Program-made: the position numbers and the translations under genes
The notes under the pieces: model-generated
Databases searched by the model: none
What the model was told of the DNA's origin: nothing
Seen by the model: only the letters and a program-made list of their open reading frames with translations
Assembly (NCBI GenBank): GCA_036346395.1
Contig: CM070613.1
Coordinates: 25,538,818-25,602,817 of the forward strand
Direction of reading: 5' to 3'
Length of the DNA stretch: 64,000 nucleotides
Source: Hsuehochloa calcarea
Lineage: Eukaryota; Streptophyta; Magnoliopsida; Poales; Poaceae
Shown: positions 23,473-35,809 of the stretch, piece after piece
How the letters are laid out: every line of letters begins with the position of its first letter
Position numbering within the stretch: the stretch's first letter is position 1

Positions 23473-24447
23473 TGATGAGGACATCGACCCTAAGGATACA
23501 ACCATCGCTTCAACTTTCTTTGCTGCATCCTCTACTTCCTTTACTTCACTAACATCTTCTCCAATTGGACTTTCGGCTAATGTAATGCCATATTACCCAA
23601 TTAGATCGAGCTACGTCTACATGCCATGGTGCTACGTCTACATACCATGGTACTATATGTACATACCATGGTGCTACTACATGTGCCAAGCAGGAGTTCA
23701 AGCTGGATACATTTTGGTCAGATCAGTTCGGAATCAGCCTGACAGCACCAACTTAAAACAGATATAACTTTTGCAAACGGAGTCCGATTCGGGTGTTCTT
23801 GGGCTTGTTGGAAAGCTAACGACGATATCTTTTCAACGGATCCAGCCTCACCTCCAAATTCCTTCTGTAGACTTCGGAATCGTCAAAAGAAGGTGCTATG
23901 TCACTATTTTGGGCCGATTTGGACCTTGTAATCGTACCGGAATTGGCCCATATGCCGCCGGCCCACCTAGGGGTGTGATTGCTGTTCATGTGAACAGTAA
24001 TTCATGCCTTTAGTCCCACCCCTCTATTTCTTTTAGATTTGTGGCTCCTCGTCCCCTATTTAAGGAGGACGCACCCCCTCTAGTTTCCTTGGATTTTGTT
24101 TAGTTAAAAGTTAGCCTTGTTGCAACTTCGTGTATTGGCTTGTGTCGACTAGACCAACCATAATACCGCTTTTCGAAATCCCAATTTTAATATTTCAATC
24201 TTTATTTGCAATTTCAGATTGCTTTATCTTGTTCTTGCGTGCTTCTTGGTGTATGCGTGAATCGACCTTCGTGGTCGTCAACCGGTATTCGTGCATGGTT
24301 GATAACGACTTGTCGATCAGTTCAGCGATTGCGTGATTTCGAGCCTTGCGTGTTCATAGCCAGGATCGTCAGAGTTGAGCGACGCCTACCGGACTTATCG
24401 TTCTCATCGAAAGATCGGGCCAACAAATCAAACCTTAGGGTTCATCA
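23473..24447 (+). repeat. 3' LTR of the TGATGA element
   Basis: 975 bases ending TTCATCA, followed by TCCAA. It contains three CCATGG palindromes (near 23624, 23646 and 23668) about 22 bases apart. It differs from the 5' LTR at scattered positions. Confidence 0.9.
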
Positions 24448-27369
24448 TCCAAAACCAAGGACTTGGCTATTCGAATAGATTATACCCTGCAGGGGTGTAC
24501 CAATGTACCCACAAGCCAGACCGCCTTTTTGCCACATGATTTAGCACACTTCCTTTGGTATGCCGGCACAGCTAAGTCCTACGAGACGCTTTCCAATGGA
24601 TTATACTAATTACGAGTCGCATGTATGGAGGTTAACACTTAGTGAACCGCCGCTACGGGCTCCCACTAAAGATCCACACGTTGAGTCGGACTCACCGGCC
24701 CAGCTGAAGCAACTGCGGGTGCTCCTGGGTATGGCGAACCTAGAAAGGAACCCATCCCCCTCATCCCAAAACAAACATTCTCTATTTCATACCACCAGCG
24801 ACTTTAATAATTAATACCTCCCAAAGTACTTAGTCAATAGGGGTTCCCAATACCCTCGTGTGGTTAGCACACAAAAATGCTTAGATCATAGTCCAAGATG
24901 TTCGGTCCTTGTTGACTCGGGCACCAATCACACACCCAATAACCACACCATCAAGCCAATGTGCCCAAGTCTAAAATATTTTATTTTCAGTTTTAGTTTT
25001 CCAAATACAATTACATACATGAGTATCCTAACTCAAATAATTATAGTGGTGATAAAAAATGACCATCGCCGAGGCGATGATCCCTATTCTACTGTTCTAG
25101 GCATTTCTAAGTAACATCAACTAGCAAACTATAAGTAAAGTGATTAGAGTCCATCCATCGAGCTCTAAATCACGGCGAATAAATCCTAGGCTCAGTGGTA
25201 GAGGATGAACATATACCTACAGTTTATGCAACTATAGGATCAACTACTCGATCGATAATTTAACAACAAAATAGAGCATGCATACATACACTTTGCAAAC
25301 AAGATAATAAACTTTGAAAGTAATGGGATCAATATGATCAAATGGAAATAACTGCCTGCCTTGCTAGAGATAACTTTCTTGCTGCAGAGGATCACTCACG
25401 TAATCAACAAACTCGTGAAACCTATTTGAAAGAACCGAAGACACAATAAGAACGAATAATACTGAAAAGATCCAAAAATACAAATTCGTCCAAAAATTAT
25501 GAAAATTTCAGAGAAGGTAGAGCATGATTTTAGATGAATTTAGCAACAACAATCAATTGATTTGGATGCTCCATGTAAAAGTTATGGCAGTTTGAAAGTT
25601 GGTTTTCTAGAAAATCCAATAAATTGCTAGCTGTCAATATTCATCCAAAAATAGAAGTTTTTGTGAAAACTTTCAGAGATATGGTGCACAAAAATATTTA
25701 TGGTAGATAGAGTATCACATGAGATGATCAACGAAAAATGATTCACCTCATTTGAAGCTAAGATGAATTTCTTATGATTTTTCAAAGACAAGAAAGTGGT
25801 GCACAAGATAATTGTAAAATCAGAGTTTCAGAGGTAGCAACATGCTCAAAACCTATTTTACAATAAAGTACAGTAACAGAGGAAAACAACACAATTGAGT
25901 TTACTAAAATTGGATTTACAGAGAAATACTTATGTATTTTTTAAGTCAAAATAATTTTTCTATTAATAAAAGTATTAAACCTAAAGTAATTTTGCAAACA
26001 GGGTTTTCTGGAACATTAACATGGTTCAAACAATTTTTATAATAAAGTACGTGCAAAAAGGAATCTAGCAAAATTTGAATCATCAAATTTGGAGCTAAAA
26101 TGAATTACTGATGCAATTTTGAAGTTAATGCATTTTCCAATTCATAAATAAAGCATTTCAGATTTTTATAAAACTCAAAATACTTTTTACACCCAGCCGA
26201 AACTAGCCACAGCCGCTGACTCGTGGGCCCCTTGAATAGTATCTTTTCCATTTTTGAAAACCGAATAGAAATGCGGCCTGACATGTGGTGTCCACATGTC
26301 ATACTCACGGCTCGCAGAATAGTGCGTAGACTTTCCGGTCCACGGCTGGTCCACGAGAACTCAGCCTGTGCACTAAACCCTATGGCCCACATGTCATACA
26401 CCGACTCAATCGGGATTTAGCCCTCGATTACTATGTTCAGCCCCACATGTCAGTCACACCATAGATTCGAATAAGACAGCCATTAACTACTAAGCAATCA
26501 TTAGCAGTTAATGAATGAGATTTGGCCTTAATGACCTTGCTACGATCTTTGTCGGAATCCGACAATACTGACTCACAGCCACGGACTCTCGGCGGCGTTC
26601 AGGCACTGCAAGCACTGTCTAAGGGTATGGACGGGTCCACAATACTCTTGCGCACCCAATAGTGGTACTCACGGTGGCTGAGCTGGCCCGAGGCGGCAGT
26701 GCACCGGAGAGAGGCAGCGAGGAGCTATGGCCAAATGTGCACGGCACAAACGAGCTCAGCAGCCAGCGGGTGCCACAGCATCTACGAGGCACAGAGAGAC
26801 TACCTGAGCAAGGGAGAGACTCGGAGGAGGTCGGAGTTGAGCCGACGTCGAGGAGGGTGACGGCGGTGCGGTGCTTCACCGAGGAGAGCTCGCCCTGGTG
26901 AAGGAGACAGGGAGTGAGTGGTAGAGAGAGCTCAAGGGCAGCTCACAGATGGTGTGCAAGTAAGGAATCGGCAAGGAGCTTACCACACCGGAGATGGGGA
27001 AGAATGGAGCTCCGCGGCCGAAAACTGGAACAACTCGGATTTCCCGGGCTCCTGTGAACCGACGGCAAAATAGAGTGAAGGGAAAGACTAAACAAGTCAA
27101 GGCACGGCCGGTGACGCACTTGAGCGAGGATGGAACTCACCGAACACGGAGTTGGCACGGCGGCGGCTCCGGGTGCGAGCTCTGCAGCCGCAGAGAGCTT
27201 GACGGTGTCCCGGGCGCTACAAGCCAAGGCAAGGCCTCGTGTTAGCAAAAATGGAACCAGGGAGGAACGGGTATGGAGCAGGAGGCGGAAGCACGGAGCT
27301 TACCCGAGAGAGAGCCAAGATCTCGTCTCCTTTCCCTCGGCCACCGAGAGGGAAAGTGAGAGTAGCAGG

Positions 27370-28052
27370 TGTCGACGATCAAATCGCCGATCTTATGGAT
27401 ATATAAATGAAAAGAGGAAAAATGTGCGTGACTTCTGGGAGTGGATCTAACTTGCTCTTTATTGCTATGAACTCGCAATTACAAACACTGGGAGTATCTA
27501 AAAACACAACACTTTGCTATATCTTGCTTGATGTCTTCTGCTTGTGCTGTCTATGCTGTACCCCGTGTCTTCTCTCTCTTTCCGTCCTTCCATGACCCTC
27601 CTTAAATAGTTGATGAAGCGGTGGTAGTTATCCCATGAAGAGACATCCGTTGGGGAGCGACGCACCTGGTCGGGAAGAGACGGCAGTTTGGCGGTTCCAC
27701 TAACTGTAAAGGCGGTTGGTGAAAACGTCAACTGTTCTGCGGTTAATGATTTAGTAGACGTTAAATCATTAGCCGTAATAGCGTTGTATTATGTGGAACA
27801 TGAAACACGTGGTTCATTCATCACATAGCGAGTGGCGTGGTCGGAGACTTGACCTAAACGCCTGTTCATAGCTTTACGAGCACTCACCTGGTCGTGGACT
27901 AGGCTTGGAACTTTGTCCGACCAGGGTATTCATTAAATAACTTCTGTAATACCTACGACCAGTTAGGTCGGTGGTCTTAGAAGTTACGACCACGAAGATG
28001 TATGGTCTTTATCATATATTAAGATAATATATGAATATTTTAATCCTCAACA
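27370..28052 (-). repeat. 3' LTR of the Tat-type element (left copy)
   Basis: 683 bases. On the minus strand it begins TGTTGAGGATT and ends GTCGACA. Next to it (28053-28062) the minus strand reads CGGGGCTAGC, a weak polypurine tract. Confidence 0.9.
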
Positions 28053-28366
28053 GCTAGCCCCGAACTTTTAAATGAATGTTGGTCGTATGCGGACACGTTC
28101 TCCAATGCAATCATATCGAACAGACCTCTCATTAAATGCCGTGAGACTCGAGGCGGTCTGTATTCATTTTAAAGTTGAGAAACTGCTTTGGAAAAAGGAA
28201 AAAGCCTTTCTGTCCGTCAGGCGAAAAGGTATTTGCCCGTTGGACTTCTCGAAGAGTCGATTCTGATGAAAATGTCTATAAACGACCCAGTGAGTGCTTT
28301 AAACCTTTACGCCTCTATCTCCAAAAAAATCTTCCTTGAGTTCTTCACCCAAAAAAGGAAAGCATC

Positions 28367-31158
28367 ATGTCGGACCTCATCGCAAACTGGTCGATCTCCG
28401 ATCTGAGCGAGAGAAGATTGGAGAGTTTGGAGAGGGTTGGGTTACTACCCGACAGGAGTTTGATCTCTTGGAGATCGGCTTTTGGAGAGCATCGCCTAGC
28501 GGCGAGGAGGAGAAATCCGGTGTTCCTCGCGACGTTGAGTGCGGGCTCAAGCTTCCAAAGACATCCTTTTCTTTCTCAAGTCTTTGGAGTTTTACGAGGT
28601 TGAGTTGATCAACCTTGCTCCCAACGCCATTGCAAACCTAAGCATCTTCGTCTACCTCTGCGAAGCATACTTGGGGATTCCACCGTCGATGGAACTCTTC
28701 AAGTACTACTATCGGATGGCGAACACGAAGAAAACGACCAGCACCCCTGGGGAATGTACCCTAAGGCTTCATGACGGCAAGGCTGACGAGTACATTCGTA
28801 TGTACTCGAAGTCTTCTTGGTCGTCATGGAAGAAAAGCTGGTTCTACATGAAGGTTACGCGAGAAGGCGGCCATTACATAAATGAAGAAGGCGGTCGAGA
28901 ACTCTCGTTGGCGTTCCTCTTCAAAGAAGGAGGGGGAAGTTGGGATTTGGGTTGAGGCTATCCATCTCTTGAGTGTCAAGGGTTTAACCTCCTGGCACGT
29001 TGTAAGGGACTTTTCCATTAGGAGGATTAGTCCTTAAAAGACCAGGGCACGTTCGATGCTCTGGTTCATTGGTGGCGACGACGCTACCAAGGATTACGAT
29101 CGGTGATTTTTCGTAAAATCCCAACCGCATTATTTTGCGATTTGATCATTTTCGCAAAACTAAGATCTTTCATTTGTAATCATAGTCTTGTCTTCTGAGG
29201 ACGTCAGAAACAGGATCAAAATGATCTGTGCTGACGAACCTGATGACAAGGCTAGTTTTCCCTTAATCCTAGCACTTGCTGGTGCCGAGGAAAGGACCGA
29301 AAGACTTAGGGTAAGCGTATTAACTTCTTTTCACCTTTCCAGTTAATTTCGATCGGTTTTAATCCTCTTTATGTGTAGTTGGTCGGACTCAAGATCAACG
29401 AGGCTACGGAGACATGTGAGCCTATTGATTATCCGACCAGCCTTGTGATCGCTGAGGGCAGCGGTCATGCTGAGGTAAGCAACTGAAAGAAATAACTTCT
29501 GTAAGATGAAGCATATTCTTCACCTGATTAACTTTGTTTTGTTAATACAGGCGGCAATCACTGAGTCTCGTCTAGTTGTCTATGAGACAACTGTTCCTGA
29601 GACCAGTGAAACTACACTTTCTGATCCAGGAGTTAGGAATTTTGCTCTTGACCAGATGGTCGAGAACATTGCTTCTGATCTCCTGATCGGGAGTGTAGAG
29701 AATACAATTGAACCTACCAGTTCGGAACTAGTGGGAACAATTGAAAAGAAGAGAAAAACAGGCGCAACGGATTTTAAGCCAGCGCGCTATAAGATCAAGA
29801 CTAAGAAAACAACCAGGTATGTACAACTTTTATATGAAAAGCATACCTCGTATATTCCAAGTAGAATTGAACTTTCTGTTTCTCTCGTGCAGATCTGCTT
29901 TGAATCCACAGGTCGCTTCGACCGATCGCATTCAACAGGTCAGGTGATCGGAGGTGGTCCTGGTCATTGTCTTCCTCAGGTAAGACATCTTGAGGATGAC
30001 GTGGTCGGAGGAGCCCCCGAGCCAACCTCGGCTCTGGAAACTGAGTTAGATCCCGTAGTAGTCACTATGCCGGCAACGGAGGTAGAGACCATCACGATCT
30101 TCCACAGTTCCAAGCACGAAGGTCATCCCTCAAAAACTAACAAGTTTCCTTTCTCAACTCGATTTGCCGCGAGTAAGGAACTTGATGATTATTGGGGAAG
30201 AATATCGGATCGCCTGATGCAGGCGAAGCCCGATAAAATTTGTACCGATTACAATGATGTCGTAATTCGGGTAAGTGTCTTCAATCCTCTCCATAACCTT
30301 TCTCAAAGTTTACAGGAAGGTTTATGGAAGAAATGCTACTTATGCAGCATATGATCGAAAACCTCGCTACGGTCGGAGGACTAACCGAGCGAGTTAGGAT
30401 ATTAGAGGAAAAACACTCTGAGATAGAGAGTAAGAGTTCCTCTTCTTTTCTCATTAAGACTTTCCTTTTATTTATTCTCCCTTATCAAGAATTCTTTTGA
30501 TAGACTTAGAGAAAATAAAAGAAGATGCTTTGGCTGAAAAGGCCAGAAGAATAAAGCTTGAAGAAGAACTTGGGCTAACAACCTGGTCGATCGAAGACTT
30601 GACGACCAAAGAATAAAAAGCTTCTGGATGATTCCAAGAAGAGAGAGGAAGGTAACTAGTCGTAGTCATGACTTAGTATGTCTTCCAATCTTTTTACTTA
30701 ATACTCGCTTTGTCTATGCAGAACAAAAACAAGCATTGACCAGAGCGAAGAAAGCTCTGGAATTTGAGCAAGACAAGGGGGCAGCCCTCGTGCTTAGTTT
30801 AGATGAGAAAATCACCTCGCTGAACAAAATGCTCTTTGACATGGGCACGGGATCAAGCTTGCCCTCCTTGAGTGACCCAATAGAAAAGATCAACTTCCTA
30901 GGCTCTTTGCTGGAAGAGCTCAAGGTTTTGCTCAAGACCACTAGGGAGAACTATGCCCACTCCGTTAAGGAGTCTATTGCTCGGAGTCGGTCTTGCTTTG
31001 GCAAACCGAAAGCTTCCACCCATCAACTAACCTTCAAGCCATCGCAGAGGATTTCAACCGCTACCCGCAGAGGCAAATCGATCCTCGCAGAGATGAAACC
31101 TCTAGCGAAAAGGTCGCAGAAGAGATGGAAGTCGGATCTCCATCTAGCGATGAGTTAG
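28367..31158 (+). pseudogene. Antisense, intron-containing gene of the Tat-type element (PF04195-like N-terminus)
   Basis: Encoded opposite to gag-pol. ATG 28367 opens MSDLIANWSISDLSERRLE; a frameshift before 28600 moves the frame to YEVELINLAPNAIANLSIFV, KTTSTPGECTLRLHDGKADE and SSWSSWKKSWFYMKV, the putative gypsy-type transposon domain. Later exons are separated by short candidate introns with consensus ends: 29311-29378, 29475-29550, 29817-29892 and 30271-30315. The C-terminus (about 30715-31000) is coiled-coil-like (AEQKQALTRAKKALEFEQDK, SLDEKITSLNKML). Introns survive because the retrotransposon's genomic RNA is the other strand. The frameshift marks this copy as decayed. No function is known to me. 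Confidence 0.65.
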
Positions 31159-31287
31159 TTTAGGCATTCTCTAGTAGTTTAGCTGCAGGAAAAAAACAAT
31201 GCATACAATGTAAAGACTTACCTTTCTCTTATCAAAATGGAAAAAATTCTTTTATTCATCCGGTCGACTTTGTGAATTTATGTCTTA

Positions 31288-31300
31288 TCTAGCCCCCGAC
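31288..31300 (-). other. Internal purine-rich motif, copy of the polypurine tract
   Basis: The minus strand reads GTCGGGGGCTAGA, close to the tract beside the 3' LTR (CGGGGCTAGC). The diverged element has TGGGGGCTAG at 12121-12130, also between pol and the antisense gene. It may be a central polypurine tract or the original 3' boundary before the antisense gene was added. Confidence 0.45.
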
Positions 31301-32007
31301 TGTTATATAGTAGAAGATCTTTACTATATAATAGTACTACCTGAGGCCAAGAATATAAATCCAAATCTCAACCATTACTTGTAAGCATGTACTGATCGGT
31401 AAAAAACTGATCGTGGTAATACTAGGAAACCTTTATGGTCGGAACCGTGTAGGTTTCGGCTAGTTGTAAATCTGTTTTTAATGATCAAAGTACTTTACTA
31501 AAACAACATATGGTCGGAAAAATAAAGAATTATCCTTGATAAGAGGAAAAACATGAAAAACATATGCTAAAAGCAGACAAGTGGTTTTACTTCTATGCGA
31601 TGCTCAATACTGGTCGGAATGAACCTAGCTAGGAAATAAAGGTATAAAATATATTTCGCAAGACGTGCTCATGCTCTTAGTCCGACTGGCAGCGGGGATC
31701 GTAGGAAAAGACCGTCGCTAGGAAGCTCCTTCCAGTGGGCGGAACCACGTGCGAAAAAGGAGAGACTTCGACTAGGAGGTTTTCCGTGTCCCGACCAGTA
31801 GCCAAACAAGAGTAGAACAGAATTTTGAAACATAAACTATACGCTTTATAATCCAGAGCATACGAACCGCAGTCGACCAGGATTAGGCAACGTCATATAA
31901 ATAACATCACTCACTACTCCAAATTTAATTATCATGTTTAAAGAATTTAAACGAAAAATGGAATGAAATGAAATGAAAGAATTTAAACAAAGAACTTACG
32001 CAATTGG
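31301..32007 (-). other. Noncoding spacer of the Tat-type element
   Basis: Lies between the integrase C-terminus and the internal purine motif. No ORF is supported. It shares blocks with 11500-12130, in the opposite orientation in this window. Confidence 0.55.
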
Positions 32008-35000
32008 TCAATGTTCCATGAATTTGACAAAACCCTGCCGTCTGACATGGCTAATCGTCTTGATCGAGTCCGGTGCAACCGACCACGGTGTAAGGACCTT
32101 CCCACTTAGGGAGAGTTTATCTACCGCTTGGCTCAATTTTTCGAGAACCAGATCACCTACAGCTAGGTTGCGAGGTTGCACCTTACGATTGTAGTACCTT
32201 CGCATGGCTTGTTGGTAGATTACCGAACGTATCAAAGCTTGGTTTCGTCTTTCTTCAAGGAAATTGATGTCGTCGAGTCGATGTTCTTCCTGATTGCTTA
32301 AGTTAAAACAATCGGTCTGGCAGAGCCAATTTTCAGTGCGGAGGAAGCATAGCTTCGCCCCATAAACTAAAAGAAAGGTGTCTCACCGTCGCCGCACGAT
32401 CGTCGTGGTCCGGACGACCCATAAAATGAAGGAAGTTCTTGAACCCAAGCTCGACCGTTTTATTAATCGATCGAATACTCGGCGTTTTATCCTCGTATTA
32501 GGATACCATTGGCACGCTCATTGCTCCATTGCTCTGTGGATGAGCCACAGAAGCGAAATGGATTTTGATTCCTAGTTCTTCGCAGAATTCCTGGAAATTG
32601 CTACTTGAGAACTGGGTACCATTGTCCGTGATGATACGACTGGGTACACCAAATCGCGTAATCACGTTTTTTGTTATGAACCTCTTAGCGGCTTTAGTTG
32701 TAACTTTACAACCGGCTCGCTTCAATCCATTTTGTGAGCGTGTCAATCATGACGACAGAATTGAAGCCCGGGTGCTCTTGGGAATGGTCCCAGAATGTCT
32801 AGTCCCCAGGTTGCAAAAGGCCAAGAAAGAGGAATTGTTTGCAAAGCTTGCGCCGGCTGATGTACTTGTCGGCTATGAAACTGACATTGTACGCACTTCG
32901 TCACGAGCTCTTTTGCATCATGAAGGGCAGTTGGCCAGTAGTATCCTTGCCTAAAGGCTTTACCGACCAAGGTTCTGTAGGAATGATGTGCTCCACAGAC
33001 TCCTTCATGAATTTCGGTTAGCAACCTAATGCCAGCCGATTGAGATATGCATCTCATCAACACCCCATGAGATCCTCGTTTATATAAGGTACTTTCGATT
33101 AGAGTGTATGATTTGGCCTTTCGTGCTATACGATCAGCCTCTACATCATCTTCAGGAATTAGGTCATGCTGAAGATAATTGTAGATCGATGTCATCCAGT
33201 CTCTACCTTGATCGTTACCGATCTGTGGAGCATCTAAGTTATCAGAGTCAATAGGATTGATCTGATGTAAACTATCGATGTTCTCGGAATGCTCGACTAC
33301 CGAGGGTGAATCGAGTTGCTCGAGAAAAACTCCTGGCGGGACGGTTGACCTAGTAGAGGCCATCCGTGCCAACTGATCTGCTAGAAAGTTCTCCTTTCTA
33401 GGAATATGTTCGATCTGGAAACCGAAGAAGTGCTTTTCGAATTATCGTACTTCCGCCAGATAGGAAGACATCTTGGTACTCGAGCATTGGTACTCTTTCC
33501 CTACTTGATTCGCTACTAGTTGAGAATCGCCTTTCACTAGCAATTTGCGAATCCGGCGAGCAACGAGCTCGAAAGTCCCGCCAAACCTTCCTACTCTGCC
33601 ACATTGTTTGTAGCGGGAAAGTTAAACTGGACGGTATACTTGATGTGTTCGCCGGTAGGGGATATCAAGACGACTCCAGCCCCTGATCCCTTAAGCATTA
33701 AGGAACCATCGAAGTACATTGTCCACTCGTCGTGGTGCTCGTACTCAGGTCCTTGCTTAGATTCTGGGTTTGTCCACTCGGCAATGAATTCTGCTATTGC
33801 CTGAGACTTTATGGCTGTTCGTGAGATGAAATGGAGGTCGAACGTCCCTAGTTCCACCGCCCATTTTGCTATTCGTCCTGACGATTCCCTATTTCAAGGA
33901 CTTGACCTAAGGGATATCCGAGAGGCACGACCACTTTGTGGGCCCGAAGTAATGCCTTAGTTTCCTTGAAGCCATAAGGAGACTATAAAGCAACTTCGTA
34001 CTGTGGGTATCTTTCCTTTGGCCCATGTAAGACTTAACTACGTAATACACTTTGAGTCGTTGGGCGTTTTCACGTTCTACGACCAGTACACCGCTGATAG
34101 CTTGTGGCGTTGCAGCCACGTAAATCAACAGTGTTTCCCCTGGTCTTGGAGAAACTAAGACCGGGGCACTCGTAAGGTACACTTTGAGCTTTTCAAAGGC
34201 ATCATTCGCTTCCGTCGTCCACTCGAAACTTCCATGTTTCCGAAGAAGTTTGAAGAAAGGTAGTCCCATTTCCCCAACACGCTGTAAACGACCTAGCGCC
34301 GCCATACAACCGGTTAGCTTCGAACTTCCTTCTTCGTGGTCGGGGCACATCGATGGATGGTCGATATCTTCGCGGGTTTGCTTCGATACCTCTAGCCAAA
34401 CTAGGAAACCGAGCAACTTTCCAAATGAAACCCGAACACACACTTCTCGGATTCAACTTGAGGTTATGTCTTCTCAAGTTATTGAAAGTCTCTTTAAGGT
34501 CAAGCATATGGTCGCGGAGTTGACACTTTTCACTACCAAGTCATCAACGAGGCTTCCAAATTCGACCTATTTGTGGGTCAAGATTTTCTCGCATTAATCT
34601 TTGAAAAGTTGCACCGCGTTTTTGAGACCAAAGGGCATTTTATATAACGAAAGTGCCAAATGGAGTGATGAGGAAGTTTTCTCTTCATCTCCTTTACTCA
34701 TACTAATCTGGTGGTACCCTGAGTAAGCATCTAAAAAACTTAATAACTCGCACCCGGAGGTAGAGTCTACAAGTTGATCAATGCGAGGAAGGGAAAATCA
34801 TCCTTCGGACAAGCTTTATTAAGATCTGTGAAGTCTATACACATCCTCCATTTCCCATTACTCTTCCTAACCATTACAGGATTAGCGAGCCATTGAGGGT
34901 GATGTACTTCACGAATGAATCCAGCCTTTAAGAGCTTGTCAATCTCAGACTGGATGGCGTCCTTCCGGTCGGGTGCGAAACGTCTGAGCTTCTGCTTGAC

Positions 35001-35766
35001 CGGATTTTTGTCAGGCTGGAGCGCTAGCCTGTGCTCGATCACCTCCCTGGGGACTCCGGGCATGTCGGACGCTTGCCATGCGAACACATCCTTGTTTGCT
35101 CGGAGGAAGGAGACGAGCGACTCTTCCTATTTAGGATTGAGTCCTGCTCCGACCAGCACCTTTGGTGAGGATCCATCAGCATTGCTTGACATGGCGTTTC
35201 CTGAAGGAGCGCCTTTGTCGAGTGGAACCTCTTTGGTCTGGTCGGACGGTTTGGGCGTTATCTTGGGTCTGGAGTGCTTGACCTGCACAGATGATGAGTC
35301 AGAATTTCTGGTCGGTAACTCATCGACCAGTTCTAAAGACCTTCGATCACATGCGTATGCCATTTTGCGATCTCCACGAACCATGATTACCCCTTTTGGT
35401 CCTGGCATTTTCAAACTTTGATACCCGTAGTGCGTGGCTATCAAGAATTTCGCTAATGCCGGACGACCAAGAATTCCATTATATGCGGTTTCGAAATCAA
35501 CCACGTCAAATGAAATTTTTTCCGTTCGGAAGTTATCAGGGCTTCCGAACGTGACCGGTAAGGACACTTGTCCTATCGGTTTGGCGGTAGAACCAGGAAC
35601 TATGCCATGAAAGGCGTATTTCACCGGTTTTACCTTTGATCTAGGAACCTGCATATCTTCTAAAGCTCCCGAAAATAAGATATTTAAAGAGCTACCACCG
35701 TCTATCAAAACTCGATTGACTTTGCAATTATTAATAGTAGGCTCTACAATAATAGGGAACCTACCC
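32008..35766 (-). pseudogene. pol region of the Tat-type element: protease, RT, two RNase H domains, integrase
   Basis: Protease at 35708-35127 begins IDGGSSLNILF, with LGRPALAKF later. Reverse transcriptase starts at 35087 (KLLKAGFIREVHHPQWLANP, CIDFTDLNKACPKD). The YVDD box has become LVDD (Leu codon at 34551-34549), which should cripple polymerisation. The RT thumb and RNase H follow (34443-33907). The second RNase H-like domain at 33857-33591 has YFDGSLMLKGSGAGVVLISP and a DEW start. The integrase zinc finger is at 33140-32880 (EGVCGAHHSYRT ... KCVQCQFHSR). The integrase core keeps ITDNGTQF but loses one base just before the catalytic Glu (QSNGAM instead of QSNGAVE). The C-terminal part is at 32235-32008. 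Several frameshifts separate these blocks. Confidence 0.82.
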
Positions 35767-35809
35767 TGTCGAGTTGATGAGACGAGCTAATCTTCTTTGC
35801 TGAAGGAGA

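Larger units (their letters stand above)
15850..24447 (+). mobile_element. Ty3/gypsy-like gag-protease retrotransposon (no pol), TSD TCCAA
   Basis: Two LTRs of 972 and 975 bp (15850-16821 and 23473-24447) begin TGATGA and end TCATCA. The duplication TCCAA flanks the element at 15845-15849 and 24448-24452. A primer site (TGGTATCGAGC) follows the left LTR and a purine tract (AAGAAAGGGGA) precedes the right one. Without the nested solo LTR the interior is about 3.6 kb: a leader of about 1.5 kb, gag, a zinc knuckle and a protease domain. Reverse transcriptase, RNase H and integrase are missing, so it depends on an autonomous relative. Confidence 0.9.
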
